The position numbers and the translations under genes are program-made. The notes beneath the pieces were generated by a model. The model was not told the origin of the DNA and made no database searches. It was given only the letters and a program-made list of their open reading frames with translations. This document shows, one piece after another, positions 9,308-17,583 of a stretch of 64,000 nucleotides of DNA (position 1 is the stretch's first letter; each line of letters begins with the position of its first letter). Origin of the DNA: Pseudomonas cremoris (GTDB lineage Bacteria; Pseudomonadota; Gammaproteobacteria; Pseudomonadales; Pseudomonadaceae); NCBI RefSeq assembly GCF_014230465.1, contig NZ_JAAXCY010000006.1, positions 1-64,000 on the forward strand, in the 5' to 3' direction.

Positions 9308-9523
9308 ATGGAACGTACACTCAGTTCCGATCTCTTCTTCGAAGAAAAAGCTGTAAACACCCAGGCCTCCCTGCCTTTGCGCGTTATCGCCAACCTGATG
9401 TTGTGGCAGCGCCGCATCTCCAGCCGCCACCAACTGGCTCGTCTGGATTCGCGTCTGCTGGCTGACGCTGGTATCAGCGAAGCTCAACGCTACGAAGAGC
9501 TGAGCAAGCCGTTCTGGCGCTAA
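9308..9523 (+). CDS. DUF1127 domain-containing small protein
   Basis: This 71-aa protein ends in the DUF1127 module (about residues 35-71): WQRRISSRHQLARLDSRLL, then DAGIS and the terminal LSKPFWR. DUF1127 (YjiS-like) proteins are small, basic and mostly uncharacterised; some alpha-proteobacterial members bind RNA or affect phosphate and carbon metabolism, which need not apply here. AAGGA precedes the ATG by 7 nt. A strong terminator follows. The next gene but one in the same direction is a shorter relative with the same C-terminal LSELSKPFWR pattern. Confidence 0.88.
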   Translation: MERTLSSDLFFEEKAVNTQASLPLRVIANLMLWQRRISSRHQLARLDSRLLADAGISEAQRYEELSKPFWR

Positions 9524-9580
9524 TTGGCGCTCGCTGGCCCTGACCTAACGGGTCCACCGCCAGCAACCAGATTCGTCAAA

Positions 9581-9622
9581 ACAAAGCCCGCCCCGGGTAA
9601 CCGGAGGCGGGCTTTGTTGTTT
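9581..9622 (+). terminator. Rho-independent terminator after the first DUF1127 gene
   Basis: A perfect 12-bp stem, ACAAAGCCCGCC / GGCGGGCTTTGT (9581-9592 and 9606-9617), is followed by TGTTT. It could work in both directions. Confidence 0.85.
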
Positions 9623-9666
9623 CTGGCATCCGGGTTTTGGACGGTCGAACAGAAGCCATTCATAGC

Positions 9667-9709
9667 GACAGGTACAGTTTAAAAAACAAAACAGTTAGAC
9701 GGTACAATT
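9667..9709 (+). promoter_or_regulatory. Operator-like repeats upstream of the second DUF1127 gene
   Basis: GACAGGTACAGTT at 9667-9679 is identical to 9144-9156. A second near-copy, GGTACAATT at 9701-9709, starts exactly 30 bp after the matching GGTACAGTT, about three helical turns. AAACAGTTA (9689-9697) is also shared with the first gene. The sites end 77 bp before the ATG. Confidence 0.6.
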
Positions 9710-9785
9710 TAGATCCGGTGTATCTGTATTGGTCATGGCGACTCCCCCAACATGGTGTTCCAGTAGCTCATGAAAGGTGCTCGCC

Positions 9786-9971
9786 ATGGATACCCAACCC
9801 CCTCTCTATAGACGGTTACTAAACAAGACGGGCTGCACGCTGGCACGCTGGGCACGCCAAGCCCATGAGCGACGCCAGCTGGCTCAAATGGATCGTCGGG
9901 AATTATCCGACGTGGGCATCAGCCCCAGCGACCGTCTGAGCGAATTGTCCAAGCCCTTCTGGCGTGACTAG
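9786..9971 (+). CDS. DUF1127 domain-containing small protein (second copy)
   Basis: This 61-aa protein has the DUF1127 module at residues 24-61: ARQAHERRQLAQMDRRELSDVGIS, ending LSELSKPFWRD. It is a diverged paralogue of the protein encoded at 9308-9523; both C-termini keep LSKPFWR. The ATG at 9786 is preferred to an in-frame GTG at 9777. The gene has its own upstream region with the shared operator-like repeats, so the two genes are probably controlled by the same factor but transcribed separately, given the terminator between them. Confidence 0.85.
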   Translation: MDTQPPLYRRLLNKTGCTLARWARQAHERRQLAQMDRRELSDVGISPSDRLSELSKPFWRD

Positions 9972-10107
9972 GCGGTCAAGAGGCTTTCCGAACGGATAAA
10001 CGGCGGCTTAATATCCAGCCACTGCGTGGCGAACTGTTTAAAGCAGGCGTCTGATCCACATTGGCGGCCCTGCGCCACGTTATCCGTTCATTTAAAGGAG
10101 TCATCCC

Positions 10108-10428
10108 ATGTCCCGTCTTCGCCTGCTGAGTGCCGCTGCCCTGTTGGCCGTGGCTGCCAACGCCAGCGCAACCAGCCTTATCGTGACCACTGACTCGATC
10201 GTCGGCGCACTCAAAGCCACCTCCGATGCGACCTCCGATGCCACATCGTCCCTGCGTGACAACAAGGTCGTACGCGCCGCCCGTGACGACGCTGCCAGCT
10301 TTGTCGCCAGCGAAGGCGCCATTCGTGGCGTGAAGCTGGAAAGCGCCCTGGCCCAGATCCGCCAACAAGCGCCACAACTCAATACCGCGACTGACGCACA
10401 GCTGGCCCAAGCGATCCTGGCTATCTGA
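10108..10428 (+). CDS. DUF2388 family secreted small protein, copy 1
   Basis: This 106-aa protein has a signal peptide (cleavage likely after NASA, about residue 21) and the DUF2388 core: DNKVVRAARDDAASFVAS, RGVKLESAL, then a C-terminal AQAILAI. AAGGAG stands before the ATG. A short repeat KATSDATSDATSS lies between signal and core. It is first of three tandem paralogues; the function of the family is unknown. The product should be periplasmic. Confidence 0.87.
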   Translation: MSRLRLLSAAALLAVAANASATSLIVTTDSIVGALKATSDATSDATSSLRDNKVVRAARDDAASFVASEGAIRGVKLESALAQIRQQAPQLNTATDAQLAQAILAI

Positions 10429-10508
10429 CAACGGGCCCGATACCCCGGCGCTGGCTCTCGCCCGGGCATTGCGCTAGCCTTGGCGCTCGTTTTCAGTTGT
10501 CGAGTCCC

Positions 10509-10817
10509 ATGGCTTTTTCATACCGCCTGTTAATAGTCCCTGTTTTGTTTTGCGCTGGCTGGTCGCCATTGGCTTCGGCCTTTGACGTGACCACCCAGAG
10601 CACTGTCGCGAGCGCGTACGCCACCAGCAAGGTGACGTCTGCGCCCTTCGACCGCAAAGTGATCGTCGCTGCCCAGGATGATGCGGCCGCGTTCATTGCC
10701 ACAGACGGCCAATGGCGGGGGGCAAGGCTTGAGTCGGCGCTGGATTACCTGCGCCGTACCCAGCCAAAACTTAACGCCAGCGACCGTGAACTGGCGCAAG
10801 CAATTCTCGTCCAATAA
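10509..10817 (+). CDS. DUF2388 family secreted small protein, copy 2
   Basis: This 102-aa protein has a signal peptide (MAFSYRLL...PLASA, cut near residue 24) and the DUF2388 core DRKVIVAAQDDAAAFIAT, RGARLESALDYLRR, ending LAQAILVQ. It is the most diverged of the three copies. The ATG at 10509 is taken as start; an in-frame TTG at 10497 is less likely. No strong ribosome site is visible. It lies 80 bp after copy 1. Confidence 0.85.
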   Translation: MAFSYRLLIVPVLFCAGWSPLASAFDVTTQSTVASAYATSKVTSAPFDRKVIVAAQDDAAAFIATDGQWRGARLESALDYLRRTQPKLNASDRELAQAILVQ

Positions 10818-10856
10818 TCATCTTTGTATTTCCATCTTTGTATTCGGAGTTATTCC

Positions 10857-11177
10857 ATGCGTAGCCCGCTGATCGCCGCCACCCTTGGCCTGCTGTTGTT
10901 GGCCGACGTCGCCCAGGCACATACCCTGGTGGCCACCAGTAACATCATTGTTCGCGCCTCCGGTCGCACCATCGATTTCACCTCGGACACCACCACCTCC
11001 ATCCGCGACTCCAAGGTCGTGCGTGAAGCCCACGATGATGCCGCCAGTTTCGTCGCCACCAACGGCGAGATCCGTGGCGCACAACTGGAAGCGGCTTTCG
11101 ACACCATTCGTACGCGCATGCCGGAAACGCGTGACGCCAGCGACCAGAGCCTCGCCGAAGCTATCCTCGCTCTGTGA
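10857..11177 (+). CDS. DUF2388 family secreted small protein, copy 3
   Basis: This 106-aa protein has a signal peptide ending near VAQA (residue 21) and the core DSKVVREAHDDAASFVAT, RGAQLEAAFDTIRTRMP, ending LAEAILAL. GGAG precedes the ATG. The last four bases (GTGA, 11174-11177) overlap the start of the large downstream gene, so the two are translationally coupled. This ties the DUF2388 proteins to the HELTH/DUF4105 protein functionally. Confidence 0.87.
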   Translation: MRSPLIAATLGLLLLADVAQAHTLVATSNIIVRASGRTIDFTSDTTTSIRDSKVVREAHDDAASFVATNGEIRGAQLEAAFDTIRTRMPETRDASDQSLAEAILAL

Positions 11178-13135
11178 GGCGCCTCGCCGCCTGGCTCTTG
11201 GCGTGGGCTGTGCTGCTCTGTGCAGGCGCAGCCCAGGCCGGCCTGCAACTGCGGCTCAAGACCGATGGCTTGAGCCCGGCTGAACAACAGGCCAGCCAGG
11301 CATTGCTCGACGAGGCGATGCGCTCATTGCCGCCACGCTTTATCGAGCAGTTGGACCGGCGCATCGATGTCGGCTGGACCGACAAGATGCCCAGCAACGC
11401 CTACGGCCAGGCGTCCCTGGTCTCCGAGCTGGACCTCAACAGCAACCTGCTCGCCAGCCTCACTGATGGCAGCGCCGCCACCCAGAAAACCAATCGCCCC
11501 CACGGCACTGTGCGCCGGGAAATGCTCGCCACCGTGCTGCATGAACTGACCCACATCTATGACCGTGCGCGCCTGTGGTCCAAGGAAGACCGTGCGCTGA
11601 TCAACCGCTGCAGCCGCCAGAACAACATCACCGGCCTGATCGGCCTGCCCGATCAATGCCGTGGCCAGAATGACCGCCGCTTCACCCTCAGCGACGACCC
11701 GCGCCTGCTGGACCTCGCCGGCTGGCCGCAATACGTCGGGCGCCGTGGCGAACGTGAACAGCACAACCATCAGGTCGCCCGCAGCCCGGACATCTACGAA
11801 ACCACCAGCCCGCTGGAATTCGTGGCGGTCAACATGGAGTACTTCCTGCTCGACCCCAGCTACGGCTGCCGACGCCCCGCGCTGTTTCGTTATTACAAGG
11901 AACACTTCGGCTGGGCACCGCCCGAGCAGGACACCTGCGCCAAGACCTATGCCTTCCTGAACGCAGGCAACGACTTTGCCAAGACGCCGCTGGGCCAGAT
12001 CGACCCGGAGCGCGTCTACGAAATCGACTACCTGCTGGCCGAAGCCAACCAGAATCTGGTCAGCCGCTGGGGTCACAGCATGCTGCGCCTGGTGATCTGC
12101 GCCCCCGGTCGCCCGCGTGGTCCGGATTGTCGCTTGGACCTGGACCAGCATCTGGTGCTGTCCTACCGCGCCTTCGTCGGTGACGTTCAGTTGTCGAGCT
12201 GGGATGGACTGGTGGGCAAGTACCCGTCGCGGCTGTTTGTGCTGCCACTGGCCCAGGTGATCGACGAATACACCAAGACCGAGCTGCGCGGCCTGGCCTC
12301 CGTGCCCTTGAAACTGACGCGCCAGGAAATCAACGACACCGTCGAGCACGCCGCCGAGATGCATTGGAGCTATGACGGCAACTACTTCTTCATTTCCAAC
12401 AACTGCGCAGTAGAGAGCCTGAAGCTGTTGCGCAGCGGCAGCGCCAACCCGCAACTGACTGGCCTGGACAACATCACCCCCAACGGTTTGTTGGAAGTCC
12501 TCAGCGCTCGCGGCTTGGCCGATACCAGCGTGCTCGACGACAAACGCAATGCCCTGCGCCTGGGTTATCACTTCGACTCCTTCCGCGAGCGCTACCAGGC
12601 GATGTTTGAAGTGCTGCGCAAATACCTGCCAATCAAACAGACCCAGGTCGAAGACTGGCTGTCCTTAAGCGCCGCCGAACGCCGCCCCTGGTTCGACCAG
12701 GCCGACCTGCGTACCAGCGCCGCGTTGCTGCTGCTGGAGCAAGCCAGCTACCGCAAGCAGTTGATGCTGGCCCAGGACGAAGTCAAACAGCGCTACCTCG
12801 GTGCCCGCGAGCTGAAAAATGGCGGCATGGAGAAAGCCAATAACACCCTGCAACAAATCCTCGCCAACAGCGGCTTCCTCAGCCGCCCGGCAGAACTGCT
12901 GGACAGCGGTGGCTACGGCTTGCCGCAACCGTCGGAAGCCAAGCGCCTGGAATCGGAAAGTGCCGAGCGCCAGAAGCAACTGCAATCGCTGACTGGCGAC
13001 TTGGATAAAGAGGTGAGGGCGCTGCTGGACCCGTCCCGTGCGGATGAAATTGCTGCGTGTGAGGCCAACCTCAAGCAGGTGGGCGAACACTTGCGCAAGC
13101 TTCACAAGGCGGCCGGCGGCCTCGAACTGCCCTGA
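11174..13135 (+). CDS. DUF4105 (Lnb-N-like) envelope protein with N-terminal HELTH metal-protease-like domain
   Basis: This 653-aa protein starts with GTG inside the stop of the third DUF2388 gene. A signal peptide (residues 1-22, ending AAQA) predicts export. Residues about 25-260 include VLHELTHIYD at 121-130, an HExxH zinc-peptidase signature. Residues about 275-460 match DUF4105: RWGHSMLRL (298-306) and YFFISNNCAVE (404-414), whose His301 and Cys411 look like a thiol catalytic pair of papain-fold enzymes. From memory, this Pfam family has been renamed after the Bacteroides lipoprotein N-acyltransferase Lnb. The C-terminal 150 residues are Gln/Glu/Leu-rich and probably helical. No experimental function is known to me for this architecture. 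Confidence 0.8.
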   Translation: MRRLAAWLLAWAVLLCAGAAQAGLQLRLKTDGLSPAEQQASQALLDEAMRSLPPRFIEQLDRRIDVGWTDKMPSNAYGQASLVSELDLNSNLLASLTDGSAATQKTNRPHGTVRREMLATVLHELTHIYDRARLWSKEDRALINRCSRQNNITGLIGLPDQCRGQNDRRFTLSDDPRLLDLAGWPQYVGRRGEREQHNHQVARSPDIYETTSPLEFVAVNMEYFLLDPSYGCRRPALFRYYKEHFGWAPPEQDTCAKTYAFLNAGNDFAKTPLGQIDPERVYEIDYLLAEANQNLVSRWGHSMLRLVICAPGRPRGPDCRLDLDQHLVLSYRAFVGDVQLSSWDGLVGKYPSRLFVLPLAQVIDEYTKTELRGLASVPLKLTRQEINDTVEHAAEMHWSYDGNYFFISNNCAVESLKLLRSGSANPQLTGLDNITPNGLLEVLSARGLADTSVLDDKRNALRLGYHFDSFRERYQAMFEVLRKYLPIKQTQVEDWLSLSAAERRPWFDQADLRTSAALLLLEQASYRKQLMLAQDEVKQRYLGARELKNGGMEKANNTLQQILANSGFLSRPAELLDSGGYGLPQPSEAKRLESESAERQKQLQSLTGDLDKEVRALLDPSRADEIAACEANLKQVGEHLRKLHKAAGGLELP

Positions 13136-13162
13136 TAAGTCACTGCCAAACACAGTTCAACA

Positions 13163-13251
13163 TGTGGCAGCGGGCTTGCTCGCGAAAGCGGTGTGTCAGT
13201 TGATGACGCGCCGACTGACACACCGCTTTCGCGAGCAAGCCCGCTCCCACA
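13163..13251. repeat. REP doublet (REPIN-like) 1
   Basis: Two inverted REP copies, arranged so that GAGCGGGCTTGCTCGC-type sequence (here GCAGCGGGCTTGCTCGC) faces a matching copy ending GCTCCCACA. The inner arms share GTGTCAGT / ACTGACAC. It lies between the DUF4105 gene and the leader of the citrate carrier. This is the only doublet of the window not located between convergent genes. Confidence 0.88.
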
Positions 13252-13515
13252 GTTGATCTGCGTGTACCTCAAGACCGTGCGTCTTCCCGTCATCACCTGT
13301 TTTCCCAGCGAAAGCTGGCTGAAAGCTTTCCCGTCTAGGATCGCCCCCAACTGCCGGCAACAGACCGGCTGTACACAACAACAATGGTGATTCCCGATGT
13401 CCGCTCGTACCCGCCTGTTCGCCCCAACTCCACCCGTACGCCTCGTGCCTTTCGTTCTGCGCTGAGCCCCACCCGGTTCGCCATTCCCTAGCCGCGCTAC
13501 GCCTGGAGTATTCCT
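13252..13515 (+). promoter_or_regulatory. Leader region of the citrate carrier gene
   Basis: Two hairpins (GAAAGCT...AGCTTTC, 13310-13330; GCCGG...CCGGC, 13353-13369) are followed by a short Pro/Arg-rich reading frame (13397-13465) and then a clear GGAG ribosome site for the carrier. The arrangement suggests a transcribed leader, which is an inference. Confidence 0.4.
13397..13465 (+). CDS. Possible 22-aa leader peptide upstream of the citrate carrier
   Basis: ATG at 13397 follows GGTGA by 6 nt and opens 22 codons before TGA at 13463-13465, 50 bp before the carrier start. The peptide begins MSARTRLFAPTPPVRL and contains four prolines and four arginines. An alternative overlapping frame (13384-13491, 35 codons) has no ribosome site. 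It could be a regulatory leader or chance; only conservation across species would decide. Confidence 0.35.
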   Translation: MSARTRLFAPTPPVRLVPFVLR

Positions 13516-14823
13516 ATGCTGACTTTCCTTGGCTTTGCCATGGTCATCACGTTCATGTTCCTGATCATGACCAAGCGCCTGTCCGCGCTGATCGCCTTGA
13601 TCATCGTGCCAATCCTGTTCGCGCTGTTCGGCGGTTTCGCGCCGGAGATCGGCCCGATGATGCTTGCGGGCATCACCAAGCTGGCGCCGACCGGCGTGAT
13701 GCTGATGTTCGCCATTCTCTACTTTGCCCTGATGATCGACTCCGGCCTGTTCGACCCGGCCGTGCGCAAGATCCTCAAGATGGTCAAGGGCGACCCGCTG
13801 AAGGTTTCGGTCGGTACTGCCGTGCTGGCCCTGGTCGTGTCCCTCGACGGTGACGGCGCCACCACCTACATGATCTGCGTGGCCGCGATGCTGCCGCTGT
13901 ACCAGCGCATTGGCATGAGCCCGCGGATCATGGCAGGCCTGATCATTCTCGCCGGTGGTGTGATGAACATGACCCCTTGGGGTGGCCCGACGGCACGGGC
14001 CGCCAGTGCATTGCATGTGGACCCGTCGGACATTTTTGTACCAATGATCCCGGCGATGGCCGTCGGCGTCGTGGCGATCCTGGTGATTGCCTACATGTAC
14101 GGCCTGCGTGAGCGCTCACGTCTGGGTGAACTGCACCTGCACGGCGATGAGATCGACCACAGCGAAATCAGCGTGTCGCAATTCCCGGACGCCCGCCGTC
14201 CAAAGCTGATCTGGTTCAACGGCGCGCTGACCTTCGCCCTGATGTGCACGCTGATCGCCGGCCTGTTGCCGCTGCCGGTGCTGTTCATGGTGGCGTTCAG
14301 TATCGCGATGATCGTCAACTACCCGTGCCTGCAGATGCAGAAAGACCGTATCGCCGCCCACTCCGGCAGCGTACTGGCGGTCACCGGCCTGATCTTCGCG
14401 GCGGGTATCTTCACCGGCATTCTGTCGGGTACCGGCATGGTCGATGCCATGTCCAAGAGCCTGCTGGCGGTCATTCCCGACGCACTGGGCCCGTACCTGG
14501 CGGTGATTACCGCGCTGGTGAGCATGCCGTTCACCTTCTTCATGTCCAACGATGCGTTCTACTACGGCGTACTGCCGGTGCTGGCCGAGGCCGCCAGCCA
14601 CTACGGCATCACTGCTGTGGAAATGGCCCGCGCCTCTATCGTTGGCCAGCCCGTGCACTTGCTCAGCCCGCTGGTACCGTCCACCTACCTGTTGGTAGCC
14701 CTGGCTGGCATCGAATTCGGCGATCACCAGCGCTTCACCCTCAAGTGGGCAGTACTGGTGTGCCTGTGCATAATGTTCGCCGCGTTGCTGATGGGGATTT
14801 TTCCGCTGTTCAGCACTCTATAA
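13516..14823 (+). CDS. CitMHS family citrate (Mg2+-citrate):proton symporter
   Basis: This 435-aa inner-membrane carrier has about eleven to twelve hydrophobic helices and the CitMHS hallmarks: VSLDGDGATTYMICVAAMLPLY near residue 115 and MNMTPWGGPTARAASAL near residue 155. Relatives in Bacillus (CitM/CitH) carry citrate as a complex with divalent metal in symport with protons; the metal preferred here is not readable. GGAG lies 7 nt before the ATG. It is apparently a single-gene unit behind a 260-bp leader with a possible leader peptide. Confidence 0.88.
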   Translation: MLTFLGFAMVITFMFLIMTKRLSALIALIIVPILFALFGGFAPEIGPMMLAGITKLAPTGVMLMFAILYFALMIDSGLFDPAVRKILKMVKGDPLKVSVGTAVLALVVSLDGDGATTYMICVAAMLPLYQRIGMSPRIMAGLIILAGGVMNMTPWGGPTARAASALHVDPSDIFVPMIPAMAVGVVAILVIAYMYGLRERSRLGELHLHGDEIDHSEISVSQFPDARRPKLIWFNGALTFALMCTLIAGLLPLPVLFMVAFSIAMIVNYPCLQMQKDRIAAHSGSVLAVTGLIFAAGIFTGILSGTGMVDAMSKSLLAVIPDALGPYLAVITALVSMPFTFFMSNDAFYYGVLPVLAEAASHYGITAVEMARASIVGQPVHLLSPLVPSTYLLVALAGIEFGDHQRFTLKWAVLVCLCIMFAALLMGIFPLFSTL

Positions 14824-14887
14824 TCCTACCGACTCACCGCGCGGCGCTGCAGCTTGCGCGGTTTAACACTTGCTCAAAGGAATACAC

Positions 14888-15655
14888 ATGGAATGGCTGA
14901 CCAATCCAGAAATCTGGATTGCCTTCTTCACCCTGACGGCCCTCGAGATCGTCCTGGGCATCGATAACATCATCATGATTTCGATCCTGGTCAGCCGCAT
15001 GCCCAAGCATATGCAGGCGCGCACCCGGATCTTCGGCCTGGCGCTGGCCATGGTCACGCGCATCCTGTTGTTGCTGTCGATCACCTGGGTGATGCAACTG
15101 ACCGCCGACCTGTTCGTGGTCTTCGGCCAAGGCATCTCCGGTCGCGACCTGATCCTGTTCTTTGGTGGCCTGTTCCTGCTGTGGAAAAGCTCCCAAGAGA
15201 TGTACCACGCCCTGGAAGGTGAAGACGAAACCCACGATGAGCCGAAGGGCGCCGGTGGCAAGTTCATCTACACCATCATCCAAATCGCCATCATCGACAT
15301 CGTGTTCTCCCTGGACTCGGTGATCACCGCCGTCGGCATGGTCTCCCATGTACCGGTCATGGTCGCGGCAATTGTCGTAGCCGTATTGGTGATGATGCTG
15401 GCAGCCGGCACCATCAGCGAATTCATCGACAAGCACCCGTCGCTGAAAATGCTCGCGCTGTCGTTCCTGCTGGTTGTGGGTACCGTGCTGATCGCCGAAG
15501 CCTTCGACGTGCATGTGCCTAAAGGCTACGTCTACTTCGCCATGGCGTTCTCCCTGGCGGTAGAAGCGGTGAACATCAAGATGCGCACCGCCATCGCGAA
15601 AAAGAAGAAACAGCAGGATCCTGTGAAACTGCGCAAGGACATTCCGGGTCAATAA
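14888..15655 (+). CDS. TerC family integral membrane protein
   Basis: This 255-aa protein has about seven membrane helices and the TerC signature near the N-terminus (LEIVLGIDNIIMISILVSRM) and again in the second half (IAIIDIVFSLDSVITAVGM), each carrying the conserved membrane aspartates. TerC/Alx/MntP-related proteins are linked to manganese export and loading of exported metalloproteins. The ATG at 14888 follows AAGGA; an upstream in-frame codon at 14870 is not supported. A terminator follows 14 bp after the stop. Confidence 0.87.
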   Translation: MEWLTNPEIWIAFFTLTALEIVLGIDNIIMISILVSRMPKHMQARTRIFGLALAMVTRILLLLSITWVMQLTADLFVVFGQGISGRDLILFFGGLFLLWKSSQEMYHALEGEDETHDEPKGAGGKFIYTIIQIAIIDIVFSLDSVITAVGMVSHVPVMVAAIVVAVLVMMLAAGTISEFIDKHPSLKMLALSFLLVVGTVLIAEAFDVHVPKGYVYFAMAFSLAVEAVNIKMRTAIAKKKKQQDPVKLRKDIPGQ

Positions 15656-15668
15656 ACCCGAGCCAGAC

Positions 15669-15698
15669 CAAAAAGGGGCTTAGACAAGCCCCTTTTTT
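15669..15698 (+). terminator. Rho-independent terminator after the TerC gene
   Basis: AAGGGGCTT-AGAC-AAGCCCCTT stem with a six-T run on the plus strand and a matching A run on the other side. Confidence 0.92.
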
Positions 15699-15867
15699 GC
15701 ATCCGCAAAAAGCTGATTTCATGACAGTTTTGTTTCAATCCCCACTTTAGCTATGCGATGCTGGCGCAGAGCCTATTCGCCAACTACAGCTTAACTACAA
15801 GACGTAGAGCGGCACGCGGCAATTCTTATTTGCTCTTCTTTGAGCTAACCCACACGGGGGGCCGAGC

Positions 15868-17526
15868 ATGCTGACCTTGCTCAATCTGCTTTCCGCCGTG
15901 ACCCTGCTTATCTGGGGCACGCACATCGTCCGAACCGGCATCCTGCGGGTCTACGGTTCCAACTTGCGCCAAGTCATCGGGCAGAACATGTCCAAGCGCT
16001 GGCTGGCCTTTGTCGCCGGTATCCTGGTGACGGCCATGGTGCAGAGCAGCAACGCCACGGCCATGCTGGTCACTTCATTCGTCGGCCAAGGCCTGATGGG
16101 GCTGACGCCCGCCCTGGCAACCATGCTCGGTGCCGATGTCGGCACGGCGCTGATGGCGCGGGTGCTGACGTTTGACCTGTCATGGCTGTCACCGCTGCTG
16201 ATCTTTCTCGGCGTGATTTTTTTCCTGTCGCGCAAACAGACGCGGGCAGGGCAGATGGGCCGGGTCGGGATCGGCCTGGGCTTGATCATTCTGGCCCTGC
16301 AATTGATTGTCGAAGCCGCGGGCCCGATTACCCACGCCCAGGGGGTCAAAGTTATCTTCGCTTCGCTGACCGGCGATATCTTGCTGGATGCCTTGGTCGG
16401 TGCGCTGTTCGCGATGATTTCCTACTCCAGCCTGGCCGCCGTGCTGCTGACCGCCACGCTGGCCGGCGCCGGTGTAATCGGTTTACACGTGGCCATCGGC
16501 CTGGTGATCGGCGCCAACATCGGCAGCGGCGTGCTGGCGTTTCTTAGCACCAATATGCAAAACGCCGCCGGTCGCCAGGTTGCCCTCGGCAGCCTGCTGT
16601 ACAAACTGATCGGCCTGCTGCTGATCATCCCGGTACTCGACCCCCTCGTACGCTGGATGGACGGTTTGGACTACAGCGCCCAAGGCATGGTCATTACCTT
16701 CCACCTGCTCTACAACGTCAGCCGCTGCCTGATCTTGCTGCCGAGCATCGGCCCGATGTCACGCCTGTGTGCCTGGCTGCTGCCAGAACAACAGGAAGCC
16801 AACGGCAAGGCCAAGCCGCGCCACCTGGACCCCACAGCACTCGACACACCAAGCCTGGCCCTGGCCAACGCCGCCCGGGAAACCCTGCGCCTGGGCGACC
16901 TGATCGACAACATGCTGACCTCGATGCAGGAAGTCCTGCGCGGCAAACAAACGGCCATCACCCAGGAAATGCGCAGTCTCAGCGACGACGTCGAAGCGCT
17001 CTACAGTGCGATCAAGCTCTACCTGGCGCAAATGCCCCGCGAAGACCTCAGTGAACAGGACAGCCGCCGCTGGGCCGAGATCATCGAGTTGTCGATCAAC
17101 CTCAAACTGGCCGGTGACCTGATCGAACGCATGCTGCGCAAAGTCCAGCAGCAGAAAACCTCCCAACGCCGGCAATTCTCCGAGGTCGGCCTGGAAGAAC
17201 TCAGCGGCCTGCACAGCCAATTGATCGCCAACCTGCGGCTGGGGCTGTCGGTATTCCTCAGTGCCGACCCGGAAAGCGCGCGCCAATTACTGCGCGAGAA
17301 ACGCCGTTTCCGCGCCCAGGAACGGCGTCTGGCCCACGCCCACGTCAGCCGCCTGCAGCGCAAAATCGTCCAGAGCCTGGAGACCAGCTCCCTACACCTG
17401 GAACTGATTGCCGACATGAAACGCCTCAACTCGTTGTTTTGCAGCAGTGCTTATGTAGTGTTGGAAACGTCCGACACCGGCGCACTCTCCGCCGAAGATA
17501 TTGCCGACATCACACATTCGCCCTGA
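15868..17526 (+). CDS. Na+/phosphate cotransporter family protein (NptA/YjbB-like)
   Basis: This 552-aa protein has an N-terminal membrane half (residues about 1-300) with the repeated Na/Pi carrier motif: VTAMVQSSNATAMLVTSFVGQGL near residue 52 and its inverted-repeat partner AMISYSSLAAVLLTATLAGAG near 182, each with the QSS/YSS element. The second half (about 320-540) is a cytoplasmic helical PhoU-like domain. Bacterial relatives move phosphate with sodium, often outward. It is alone, 212 bp after the TerC gene and 57 bp before the M16 gene. Confidence 0.86.
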   Translation: MLTLLNLLSAVTLLIWGTHIVRTGILRVYGSNLRQVIGQNMSKRWLAFVAGILVTAMVQSSNATAMLVTSFVGQGLMGLTPALATMLGADVGTALMARVLTFDLSWLSPLLIFLGVIFFLSRKQTRAGQMGRVGIGLGLIILALQLIVEAAGPITHAQGVKVIFASLTGDILLDALVGALFAMISYSSLAAVLLTATLAGAGVIGLHVAIGLVIGANIGSGVLAFLSTNMQNAAGRQVALGSLLYKLIGLLLIIPVLDPLVRWMDGLDYSAQGMVITFHLLYNVSRCLILLPSIGPMSRLCAWLLPEQQEANGKAKPRHLDPTALDTPSLALANAARETLRLGDLIDNMLTSMQEVLRGKQTAITQEMRSLSDDVEALYSAIKLYLAQMPREDLSEQDSRRWAEIIELSINLKLAGDLIERMLRKVQQQKTSQRRQFSEVGLEELSGLHSQLIANLRLGLSVFLSADPESARQLLREKRRFRAQERRLAHAHVSRLQRKIVQSLETSSLHLELIADMKRLNSLFCSSAYVVLETSDTGALSAEDIADITHSP

Positions 17527-17583
17527 ACGGATGATGGCCCGTGAAGTCAGTTAAAACTGACCTCACTCGCCAGGAAGCTTGTT

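Noticed and set aside
13384..13491. Overlapping 35-codon frame in the citrate-carrier leader
   Set aside because: No ribosome site; the frame at 13397 has one. Kept only as an alternative.
15705..15740. Possible Pho box (CTGTCAT on the minus strand) before the Na/Pi carrier
   Set aside because: Only one half-site fits; the second repeat is too poor to claim phosphate control.
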